Assembly: GCA_946811185.2 (NCBI GenBank)
Contig: OX328096.1
Span: 20,711,881-20,775,880 of the forward strand
From: Hippopus hippopus
Lineage: Eukaryota; Mollusca; Bivalvia; Cardiida; Cardiidae
Direction of reading: 5' to 3'
Length of the DNA stretch: 64,000 nt
Shown here: positions 1 to 12,800 of the stretch, one piece after another
Layout: every line of letters begins with the position of its first letter
Numbering within the stretch: position 1 is the stretch's first letter
Program-made: the position numbers and the translations under genes
Notes under the pieces: model-generated
Databases searched by the model: none
What the model saw: only the letters and a program-made list of their open reading frames with translations
What the model was told of the DNA's origin: nothing

Positions 1-630
1 ATTTAAAGACTGAAATGGTGTGAACCTATTTGAGTATCTGTAACTTAAAAATTGTTGTGATATATAATAATATAGTAATTTGAGCATCTAGAAATTAAAA
101 AAAAGATAAAATAAAATGAGCATTTAAATGTAAAAAATGTTGTGATGTTATCTGAACATTTGAAAATAAAAATGGTGTAATATCATTGAAGCATTTAAGC
201 ATCTGAAAGTAAAAAAAAAAAAGGAAAAATTCAAGCATCTAGAAATAAAGAATGTGATACTATTTGTGCATCTAGCAGTATCACTATTGCAATATTCAGA
301 CATAGGCCTCAAGTGTAAAATTGCATCATCTGAAAACTACTTGATCTTGACCAAACATTTTTGTGTTTTACCAATCCTACGGACAAAGGCATTTGATAAC
401 ACTATGGATGAATTGAAGGAGAAAATGCTGTTTACCAGCATTTTCTGTTTTTTTTTTTTTTTTCTTTTTCACATTTTTTTCTACCTTTTTGAGATGAATT
501 TCATCATTTTAGCTGCATTCAACTTTTAATCTGCAACGCTTTTCACATGGAAATACCAAAATTTTATGGTTTTGTAAAGGGCTAGTATATAATTAGTTAG
601 AATGTTGAAGCTGTTTCTGATTTGTTTCAG

Positions 631-842
631 AGTCTGTGATATATTTTTCTGACTCTACATTCCATTTTGATGAGAATGCTGGGACAGTTGAGATTGAGAT
701 CAGTAGGTCTGGTACTGATCTGTCCCACACATCAACTGTATGGTGTGCCACAAGGCTGTCAAACCCTCCCTCAGCATCATCAGGACAGGATTACATACCA
801 AGTTCCAGTCAGATCACTTTTGGACCTGGACAGACTGCACAG
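631..842 (+). CDS. FREM2: FREM2 exon 1 of window: Calx-beta (first half)
   Basis: Acceptor tttgtttcag, donor CAG|gtattg. Enters with 2 nt completing a codon, leaves in phase 0. Encodes SVIYFSDSTFHFDENAGTV then the Calx-beta core VEIEISRSG and TFGPGQTAQ. No earlier exon was found in bases 1-630, so the previous exon lies outside the window. Confidence 0.88.
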
Positions 843-3800
843 GTATTGTAGAGACCATTAACTTTTAAAGCACATTCCAATACCATAGTTGCAATTGCGG
901 AGTACTATTGCTGCAAAAAATGTGCAGTCTGATCTTTGATCTACACTGTCCAATTTGCTGAAACACCAGAGATGAAAAGCAACCAGGATATTGTAAGTAT
1001 CTGTGTCTTATTCATGACTGAAAATGTCTGTTGGCTTTATTTGGCTTTTTGGGGGTTAACTCCTTACCAAACAACAAAATTTTAAAATGGTCAAATTTGA
1101 AAGCATTTGCAGACGACAAATCAAATGTGTTTCAGAAATTGAAATTAAGTTTGGGAAGGGTAGAAAACATTATGGGTAAAGGAGAAAATGCTGGTTACCA
1201 GCATTTTCTTCTTTTCCCATAATGTTTTCAAAAGCTTTCTCTTTCAGGGTCACTAAAAGTCGGGATTGTGTGGTGAAGGGTTAACTCATTTGCAGTTTTG
1301 AGTTTTTTATAATTCAGTTTGATGTTTAACCCTTGTACTGCTAAATAAATGAATTGAACAATCACTGTCAGTTCTTAAGAGACAGATATTGCAATTAAAA
1401 AACTGTTTTGTCAGAGTGTCTTGCAAAGAAGTGGACTGTGTTGACCCAAGATCAGATGACACGGTCTGCAAAAGCAATTACATTGGGGTTCAGCACCATA
1501 AGGATCAGGTAAGGCAATATAGGGCCATCATGGCCTGCTTGTCCTAGCATGTTTTAACTCTTTACCGCATGACAAAATTTTAGACTAGTCCAAATTGAAA
1601 GTATTTTCAGACGACAAAATAAAGGTGGCTCATATGATGAAATTTGGCCTTGATAGAGTAGAAAACATTGTGGGAAAAGGAGAAAAAGCTGGTTACCAGC
1701 ATTTTCTCCTTTTTCCACAATGTTTTCAAAAGCCTTCTTCCTCAGAGTCGTTAAAAGTCGGGATTGTGTGGTAAAGAGTTAAATGCCCTTCTTAAGAGCC
1801 TCTTAATCTTTTACCAAAAAATCCTGATTTTTAGGAGGCTTTTGAAAGCTTTGTGGGGAAAGGAGTAAATGCTGATAACCAGCATTTTATTCTTTTCCCA
1901 CAGTGTTTCCTATCCTTTTAAGGTCAAATCTGATTATTCAAACCATGATTTATTTGTCATCTGCATATGCTTTCAATTTAGGCAAGTCTAAATTTTTGTG
2001 GTGTAGTAAACAGTTAAGGAGAGATCATTGCAATACTAGATTATTTAGTACATGGTTAAACCTGTGTACTGGTTCATGTTTTCAGCGCTGCCAAATAACC
2101 ATACTGGATGATGACCTTGACCCCCGTGTGGAGAATGATGAGACCTTCACCTTGTTTTTGAGTTCTTCCATTGGCAGTAACCTTGTACAACCATACATTG
2201 CTACCGTCCACATTCATGACACACACCTTGATGGTGAGTTGAAAACATCTTTTTGTTGTAATAAATATCACCATCTTATATCTTTTAAATTGAAAAAAGT
2301 GTTTGTATGAAGTCATCTGCTATCAGCAATGGTTCTTGTTTGTATTATTTTAGAAATAATCTTTCTATCATAATCAAAGGAAAACAAGTTCATACTTGGT
2401 GTAAAAATGCAGATGCGAATTATATTCCATTGAATAAACTACGACAGTTCCACTCACTTACCAAAACAAAACCCCACTTCCCAGTAGGTAAATATGAAAA
2501 GAATCAAAATTTCAATAAAACCTAGGGCATCAAACACAACTTAAAAAAATGCCCTGTTTTACTGTTATATTTTCTCCCTTTCAAATGACAAAGAAGAATG
2601 AATGTATTGTCAAGCATTACAGTCATAGTTGCTTCGAATCCTCTGAATATTACTCCACCCCCCTCCAGGTCCCACTTCCAATGCAACACAAGTCAATTTT
2701 GAACTAACCTTCAATATGAAAAGACACTTGATTTACGTATGTTTGCTGGTAACATTTCATATAGTTCGATCGTTGTCAATTTTTATTAGATTAAAATGGT
2801 TAATATCGCTAAATGCTTGAGAATTTTCCTTTTTCCTTGGTCAAGGAGCAGAAAGTGATGATTTGTTTACATCAAGTGACCTTCATTGATAAAATATTTG
2901 GGGGCGAAGACATGGAACAGCCACAGGCAACTTACTATATACAGAATGACATAGATTTTACCACGCTTTCGTTGCACTGTGTTCACCGAGCCGAATTCAC
3001 GTGTCATGTTAGAATATAGATTTTAAGCAATGCCTTGTTCAATGACTATATTGTTGTTGATTAAGTCCTTACAAAATGACAAAAATTTGGACTAGACCAA
3101 ATTTAAAGCATTTGCAGGCGACAAATGTTACTTAAATGGTGATATCTGTATTTGATAGGGTAAAAAACATTGTAGAGGAAATGGAGAAGATACAGGTAAC
3201 CAGATGATACTGTTTACCTGTATCTTCTCCTTTTCCCACAATGTTTTCAAAAGCCTTCTCTTCAAAAAACTAAAGGTTGTGTGATAAAGAGTTAGTATGT
3301 TCATAAAATTGCAAATGTGTTGAATTTGGACTAATATTTTGTCATTTGATAAAGAGCTAATATATATCTTTCAGTTCCAAAGATGTCCTTTGACAGTGAA
3401 ACTTACATTGTGGATGAAGCTGCCAGAACTTTAAGTGTACCAATATACAGAACAGGTGACGTATCCTTCCGGTCCTCAGTTATATGTTACACACGTCAAA
3501 ATACAGCGCAAGTAATGATGGATTACTTTGAGAGGACACTGAATGAGGAATCTAGAATTTTCTTTCAAGAGGATGAAAAGGTATGTTATATCTAATTAAC
3601 TATTGTGACTGTGTATTTTCAAGTTGTTAACCCTTTATTATACGACAAAATTTTTACAACAAAATTTTAGACCTGTCCACTTTGAAAGCATTTGCAGACA
3701 ACAAATTGAAAGTTACTAAAATGATGGATTTTTTTTTCAAAAGGGTAGAAAACGTTGTGGGAAAAGGAGAAAATGATGGTTACCAGCATTTTCTCCTTTT

Positions 3801-6800
3801 CCAACAATGTTTTCAAAAGGTGTCCTCCTCAGGATTGTTAGAACACAGGATTATTTGGTAAAGGGTTAAATTATTAGTAAAGGATATACGATAAGTTAGC
3901 TTGTAACCTCCCCCAGATTACTGCTTTGTGTTGCAACAGTTTACACATAGAGTGCCAAATAAACCCAATTGATATTTGCAGTGTAGAAATAGGACCGAAC
4001 TAATTGCAACTTCAAGGTTGCTCCTTACAGAATGTCTCAGCAGAGGTAGCCTGGGTCCAGGAGGTAATGATTTATTAACAACTTCGTATCACGATGTCCT
4101 AATCTCAATCTTTGGCAGCTATCTGTTATTATTATCGCCTGGGGACATTCTAGGGTCTCCCCATGATTATGAATTGTGCTGATAATCTAATTACAGTTTT
4201 GTTTATCGCGTGACGTCACAATGTTGATAATGATGAATTGGCGCATTTTTCGACTAATTCAGGAACCACGGGGACGAGTGATTTTCCCGACCTGCAACAA
4301 AACTAGTAAAAAACATTCTTTTGAAAAGCTTTCAGAGTCAAACAGACGAAACGATAAGCAGCTAATCAACTATCCTCCAAAGTCATTGTGAATACCCGTT
4401 TGAATTTTCTTTTTTCACTATTTTCAAAGACGGTCCACAAACAGGAAGTGACCAAATCGAGGTTATTGGAATTTCTATATCTATTTTTAGTCATTTACTT
4501 TCGAAAACGATTGCAGTGACATCTACTTTACCCCACAGTCAGATGGGTTAAACTTGATGTTGCTGCAATCGGTTTTCGAATGTCCCCAGGCTGTCATTTT
4601 TGACAAAGTAATGTCCGAATGATAGAAAAGGAAAAAAATGAATGGACTGGAACCCAGGCTACAGCAGAGGAGGCAATGTAGATCAAAGATCAAACTGCAG
4701 GTTTTGTGCACTCTGATTGTAATGTACACAGGCTGCGAAGGCAACTATAGTTTTAAAGGGACTTTAAGGGTTAATTTAAGAAAACATTGTGGCAGTTGAA
4801 ATTTTTCATGAGGGTAATGTCCAAGTCATCAGCTGCAAATATGTTTGACTCTTTACCAAACAACAAAATCTTAGAATTGTCTAAATTGAAAGAATTTGCA
4901 GAAGACAAAAACCTGACTCAAAAATTAAAATTTGTGTTGACGTTGGTAGAAAACATTGTTGGAAAAGGAGAAAATGCTGGTTACCAGCATTTTCTCCTTT
5001 TCCAACAATGTTTTCAAAAGCTATTATTCTCATCGTCGTTGAAAGTCAGGATTGTGTGGTACTAATTTAGTTTGAAACAAAACTGAAAGACACTGGATAC
5101 AGTATATATTTTACATAGTGATCTAATTCTCAAATTCAAGTGTAGTCATCTGATTGGCCAAGACAAAATGTCAAAGCCAATTGGATGGCTTGTCTCACAG
5201 TTGAGTAAGAATTTAACCCTTTACCTAATGCACCTGGGTTTTAACAGCCTTTAGAGAGAAGGCTTTTGAAAACATTGTGGGAAAGGGAGAAAATGCTGAT
5301 AACCAGCATTTTCTGCTTTCACATGTTTTCTGGCCTTTCAAACACAAATTTTATCACTTGAGGCACAGTTAATTCGTAGTCCGTAAATGGTATGGACTTA
5401 GACAAGGCAAACTATTTTGATGTTTTGTAGAGAGTTATTAATTGAATTGTGAATTAAGCCCACATAAATAAGAATTCAGTGGGTAATTTTTCTTTATATG
5501 TTTTTGTTCACAAAAGTCTTTGCTGTATATTTCCATTAATCTCTAGAAAACAGATTAATAGATTCACCTGTAGAGATTTTTAATGTTTGAAGTTAGGACA
5601 ATTTCTTTTTGTACATATTAGGTAAAGAACTGTTCAGTGGGTATAGTAGATGACAGTGACTTTGAGGAGGATGAGATATTCTATCTCAAATTAGCCCGAC
5701 CCCATGCTGTGGATTTGGAAGCTAAACTGGGCGACATCAATTCTACCATGATAACCGTAACCAATAAGGATGATGGTAAGACTTTCTTAACCCTTCACTA
5801 AACAACCCCGAGGTTAAATGCCCCTGAGGGAAAAGTCTTTTGAAAACATTGTGGGAAAAGAAGAAAATGCTGGTAACCAGCATTTTCTCCTTTTTCAACA
5901 ATGTTTTCTACCCTGTCAGAGGCAAATATCAGTCTGTGAGTTACATTAATATGTCGTCTGCAAGTCCTGTCATTTTGGTCTCATACGAAATTTAGTTGTT
6001 TTGTAAAGTATTCATCAACCTTCTTTACCCAATGCCAAATAGCTCCATGTTTGAATGACATTGAAAAAGACAGCTTTTGAAACCATTGTATTAAAAGAAA
6101 AAAATGCTGGTATTCAACATTTTCTTCTCTTGTCCCATAATGTTTTCTTTTCCATAAAGACAAATACAGGTATTTTAATTACATGGAGTCTGCATTGGTT
6201 TATAATGTTGACAAGTTTAAAAAATTGTGGTTTGGTAAAGACGTAATCCCAAGGGTGTCTTATTAGCTAATTGGACATTTTCAGTCAAGAAATAAATGGA
6301 ACACATCAAATTATCAAATCTGCTATTGCCCAGAAGATACGCATGTAGCAGACAATGTAGATCAAAGATTAGACAGCGCTTTTCATGAATTAAGGAACAG
6401 ATGTGAAGACAGATTTCTTTCTGGATGACATGATAAAATTCTGATGATCACTTGAGATAAGCGTGTTTTTTCTTTTCCAAATGCATCAAACTTCAACATT
6501 TAAGAAAAAAAGAAAGAATCAAGAAATCATATGGCTACTTGAAACTTAACCCTTTAACAACACAGTCCCAAGTTTTACCAACTCTGAGGGAGAAGCATGT
6601 TGAAAAAATATTTGGAAAAGGAGAAAATGCTGGTTACCAGCATTTTCTCCATTTCCGCAATGTTTTCTGTCCTATCAACGACAAATACCTTGATTTTAGC
6701 CACTTGTAATTTGTCGTCCGCAAATTCTTTCAATCGGACGAGTCTAAAATTTTGTTGTTTGGTAAAGAGTTAAACCATTTACCCAACAATCTCATATTTT

Positions 6801-9800
6801 GAGGACCCTGAAGAAAGGCTATTGAAAACAATGTAGGGAAAAGGAGAAAAATGCTGGTGACCAACATTTTCTCTTCTTCTCCCACAATTTTTTCAACTCT
6901 ATCAAAGATAAATCACATCATCTGAGTCCCACTTAAAATGCTGTCTGCAAACACTTCCAATATGGACAGGTCTAAAATTTTGGCCTCTTGTAAAAAGTAA
7001 ACAGGTCTAATTTAACAAACATTGATCAATTAATTTACGAACACTATTCTATTTTTTACTATCAACACTTCTACACTTAAATCTATCTCCAGTTCCCACA
7101 CTGGAGTTTGAGAAAGCAGCCTACAGTATTCCTGAGCCCAGTTCAAAGGACCAGATTTCTACAATCAATGTCAAGGTCAGTAGGTCAGGAGATGTTTCAA
7201 AATCAGCAAATATTCGCTGTAGTACAAGGGATGGTTCAGCCATGTCAGGAACTGACTATAATCCAAAGAGTCAAGTTTTGGAGTTCTTGCCAGGTATTCT
7301 ATAAATAGTGGATATCTTTTTTTACCCCCGCAAAACGAATGTTTTCGGGGGTATACTGGAATCAGCCTGTCTGTCCGTTCGTCCGTCCGTGTGTCCGTCC
7401 GTGTGTCCGTCTGTGTACAAATAATTGCCTGTTTCTGTCAAAGCGCTGGTGGGGGTATTAAGTCACATTCAGTGACAGCTCAAGTTTTTTTTGTGAAAGA
7501 TCAAAATTTATTTCATCGAGTGAACATCATTGGTAATATTTTCACTTGTGGGTGTGTCACTCGTAAAAATATGACTGATTAGGTTCACTCATTGAAATAA
7601 ATTTCAATCTCTGGCTGAAAAAAACAAATATTCAATTTATTTCATGCTTCTAGCCTTTATTTTGTTCGCACTTTCGTCAAAGTCCACTACAGTTGTTTTT
7701 GGTAATTCCCAGTGGCGTACCCAAATAACAATGCATTACAATATTGCGTAAAGTGCAAATGTAGGGTAAATGCATGAAAATTATATCATATTTACCTCTG
7801 GTTGAGTGGCTCGCGTTGTTTAGCTAGGTAAGTAGTGCACAGGAACTACTGTTTCTACCCTCAATTGAAGAGTTAAAATTATACAATCAGTATTTTTCAC
7901 TGGTTGTAACCATGAAATATCAAACCGTAATCCACCATTATTTCTCGATAAGCTACCGAAAAGCATGAAATAATGTGTCTTAAGATTCAAGTCTGATGTA
8001 GAACTATTTTTATGTGTATCCTGTGAAATGCTAGATACTGCTAGATTGAAGTTAAAGTTATGCATGCTTCCTCACTTGAACTATCTTATCAGAATTCAAA
8101 CTGCATTAAAAATCAAATGTAGTGCAAGCATTGGGACTTGCCTGTGACAGGACAGGAAATATTGAGAAAAATGTAGAAAATGCAGGTTACTAGTATTTTC
8201 TTCATTTTCCAAAATACTTCAATTCATTCAGAGAATTTAAATTGCTCTTTACCAATTTTGAATATATCATTGGCAGGTGCTTTCATCTTTAAAGCATCTA
8301 AAATTGGTTTTTGGGAAAGGGGCTAATGGAAGGGAGATAACTATGCGAGCTATAAGATATGGTATGTTTACTTTCAGGTGTCCGATCACAGGAGTTTCCC
8401 ATTGATATATTGTACAACAGTGACATAGAGTGGCATGAAACTTTTACCATCATGCTGGGCCCTGGAGATCCAGTAGGGGCGGAGTTGGGAACCAAATCAA
8501 CAACCACAATAACCATCCTGGATAATGACGTGTCTGGTAGCATGGTATTACCGGCTCCACCAGTGGTATGTATATGAGCCTTGCTCTGTGAAAAAGGGGG
8601 TTTAATGCATCTGCAAAACGTATCGATCCAGGTCAGCCTGTTCAGTTCATGCAGGCTGACATGGGCCGAAACTTTTTGCTATCTTCTGCATGTTGAAGGA
8701 CTGGATCTTATGAATCCATAATAATGAATGACTTGCTTGGTATAATGCATCATAGAGGTGCATTAAATCCCCCTTTTGCCAGAGTACCACTTATATATGG
8801 CCTGCAACACGCGAAAAGTGGCATTTGGACATTTGCGTAAAGTGTCGTCTCGGATCAGCCTGCGCAGTCCGTGCAGGCTAATACGAGACGGCACTTTACG
8901 ACTGCATTAGATTTTGTTCTTCAGTAAACATGCACAAAACAGAAAATTACATAAAAACGGAAAGTGTCGTTTCAGATTAGCCTGCGCAGACTGCGCAAGC
9001 TGATCCGAGATGACATTTTACGCAAAAGTCCAAATGCCCCTTTTTGCGTGTTGCACTCCATATATCTTTTTATCTTAATTATGTTGAATTCATGCTTGCG
9101 TTCAAATGCAAAAAATTGTGGAATAAGAAGATAGGGCTCATGACAGGTAATTTCTCCTTCTGTCCTTATATTTTCAAGAGATAGTCAACTGCAAGACGAG
9201 GAAAGAAATAATAAGTATTCCACCAAGACAGGGATGCTGATGGAATACCCTGTAAATGATACAATAGCAAAACGGTGCAACTGTCAACTTTTTCTACGCC
9301 TTGGTTCCTATAACCCCCTGCAGGTTAAATTCTTCCTCAGATTTCTTGGACAAAGATCAATGTGAAAAGGTCCTTAAGCATTCTCGTGCAGTCCTAGGTC
9401 ATCTTTACAATGGGCTCCAAAGATAATGGTCCCTTAGCAGATACTCTACCACTTTGCAACAACTCTAGCTCTTAGCAAGATAGTCTATTTGCACCAGCTT
9501 ACTCTACACCTGGCTATATATCCATATTTTTAATTTTAATAAGTATATTTATACCCCCGCAAAATGAATGTTTTCGGGGGTATACTGGAATCAGCCTGTC
9601 TGTCCATCCGTGTTTCCGTCTGTGTGTCCGTCCGTGTGTCCGTCTGTGTACAAAATACTAGTAATACTAGTCACGAACTCCTCCTACAGTTTTCCTTCAA
9701 TTGTATTGAAACTTTGCACATATATTGATCATATATTGAAGATTTGCAAGACGCAATTTTCAAGTGTCAACTCCTCCTGGTTGAGGAATTATCTCCCCTT

Positions 9801-12800
9801 GAACTTGACACTTTTTTCTGTCAAAGCGCTGGCGGGGGTATTAAGTCACATTCCGTGACAGCTCTAGTTCTTACAGGAATTATAATAAAACAAACAAAAT
9901 AATATTTGAATTAGTATAAAGGTATGAATAGTGTACCCATTTTGTTTTTTTCACAATTAGGTTGTATCTTTGCTGAAGTATGACGATGCTGAAGCAGGTA
10001 TGAAAGTAGATCCCTCCCCAGGCTACCCTGTTGTTTGTATTACTGTAAGTATAATCTTTTGCATCTATCATAATGTTGAAATAACTTACAATACCCTAAA
10101 GATTTTTCTAATTCCACAGCAGATTACTTTTTGGAGATATTGTGGCAAAAGAAGAAATTGGTCATGATGACCATTTACTTTTTCACAATATTTTCTAAAG
10201 CTGATTTTGGTACGGGTTCCAAACCTAATAAAGTGATATTTTAGAGTTATATAGCATTAATATTGGTACAACAAAAAGTCATGTAAACTATTTGCATGTT
10301 ACATTAAGCAGAAAACTGTACCACTTGATATACAGTAGCTCTTGTCCAAGCTTTCACTAGTTTATGTACAAATATAACTTTTGACATTGTGTACATAGTT
10401 CACAGTTTTCAAGGCTGAGCCCAGGTAGCGCAGTCAGTAGCGTACAGGACTCCAGAACAGGGGGTTAGTGGTTAGATCCACGGCTTGGCCAATTTTCTTT
10501 CTGAGGATTGATGATAGTCATTGTGACATGATTCTTTCTACTCTCACAGCTGATCATTATTTCGACGATGGTTATGTGGGAAAGCAGCCAGTGGCTGAGA
10601 AAGAATACTGTGCGGAGCACTGGTAAAAGAAACTCCAGGGAAGCATACATAGGTGAAATATACCTTAGCTCCAGCAGTGGACATTTTGCATCTTCCAGCA
10701 CATTGGGTTTGATGCTATTTTGAAAATGTAAAAATAACGTGTGTATATTTTATTTTCATTCTAGCCCTGCGATAAAGAGCATCCTTCCTACACAGTTACT
10801 CATACAATGTGTGAAGAATCTAAGATCAACCAGTCAGCCATGTTCTATAGATGGGAAGTCTCCATGCCAGACAATGGAAACACCAGACCACCTTTTGTGG
10901 AAATCTCCTACAGAACTTTATTTACAAGCGTTAACCATAAGGTGCTGGACAGCATTTACTTCCGTCCAAGTTTTAAAATCCGCTGTATTGCTCAACCTTT
11001 AGATGACAAGGGCAATCCTGGAATTCCTCTGAAAAGTAAACCAGTCACTATTGGTCGGGAAAATGCTATTTGTAAAGCACCTGTGTTTTCAGGGCTACCA
11101 TTTAGTTACCAAGCACAATCATTTCATGCCAAGTTGGAGTACATTGGAACAGAAGACAAGGAACATCCAAATACAGTACATATTTCGATCAAAGTTCCCC
11201 ATCAGGATGGAATGTTACCTCTGATTTCAACCTTTCCAATCAACAATTTGAGGTTTGTTCTGTCAGAGCCAGTTTACAGGCAGCAGCATATTTGTTCCAA
11301 CCTTATCACACCCAAGGAAAGAAAACCGTTATTGGACTCCGGGTTCCTCCAAAGTGGTACTTTGTATCCAAAGACATTGTCTCCAGGATTTGATTTCCCA
11401 TATCAGTTTGACTCTACCCTACGAGAAAACATGACATTGATGTTGTACAAACATCTAGATCTAAAGACCTGTATCTGGACATTTGATGCCTGGTATCACA
11501 TGACAGACTTGGTGGACCTCTGTGGTGGACGGGCGGTTTCAGATTTTCAAGTGTCAGACAAGGGTCAGACATACTTAAGTGTCAGAGTGCCGCTGTTTGT
11601 GTCCTACTTGTATGCAGTGGCTCCAATAGGTACTTGAATGTTTTAATTATTGTTGTGTAACTTATTCACTTTTGCAGATGGGTCCTTTGCTACATGCAGC
11701 AGGCAAATTTTGGGAACAGTGTTACCTTTCAAATGTATTCTAGAATCATGCCTTTATCTATAATGAGTGTCCTTACTATACAAGGATTTGACTCATTACC
11801 TTTTAGCACAAATTTGCAGTTATTGAATTGGAAAACATCCCTTTAAAATAAGACATTTAGCATGAATTGAGGTCCAATATATGAATACCTTGGTAAAAAG
11901 AGAAGTTTTTCATCAAAACTCCTTTATATATTATGTTTTAGAAGGGGTGAGCTCTTGGTGGTCTTCTATTTTGCTTACGTTATAAAAGAAATGGGGTCCT
12001 GCCTGGCTCAGTGGTAAAGTTTAGGACTCATAACTCTGAGGTTCCGTGTTTGGCAAGACACTTAGAGCCCTAGCCTAGAACTGATAAATCCAGGATAAAC
12101 ATGAAAAGTGAGCTGTTGCCACGATATGATTGAAATAATTTTGAAAGTGGCGTGAAATGCCATTTAATCAATTAATCAAACAAAGAAATAACAAGGATAA
12201 TTTGCTGCAGTAATAATAATAATAATAATGCAGTAATGCTTGATACACCACAGAAACCTGTTTTATATACATCCATATAATATGTCTTTCATGGGATACA
12301 CTTGAAGCAGCTTGTCTGTCTGTCAGCCTCTTGGCTTATTTGTCCATCCAGTTGTGTTCATGCATACAGGTATAATTATGAGAAAACTTGTCCCTCATTT
12401 TTTGCTGTCATTGTATTGAAACTTTGCACAAACTGTACATGTGCAGTAAGCAAGTTCTGATTGTCTTTGCTTAACCCTTTTCCACTCAATCCCGACTTTT
12501 AACGACCCTGAGAAAGAAGCCTTTGAAAACATTGTGGGAAATAGAGGATCTTACATGAGTGTTTATGTATTATCATTTTTATCAAACGAGTTGACTAAAA
12601 TTGTATGATGCGAGCCTTGGCGAGCGTCAAATACATTTTAGTCAACGAGTTTGATAAAAATGATAATGCATAAACATGAATGTGAGATTCTATTTATCAC
12701 ATAAAATGAATGACAGACAGAAAATTATCCTGCATCATCACCTTCAGCTTCTATACTGTTCACAGGTCCATGTTTACGTTGTAGTTTGGTTTCAAATGTG

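Noticed and set aside
1419..1508. A possible FREM2 exon between cag at 1418 and gtaagg at 1509, reading VSCKEVDCVDPRSDD in one frame.
   Set aside because: Its phase does not fit the neighbours, the exons at 842 and 2086 already join into a complete Calx-beta, and its end (GTCTGCAAAAGC..TTGGGGTTCAGCACCATAAGG) matches the family Q repeat context seen near 14240.
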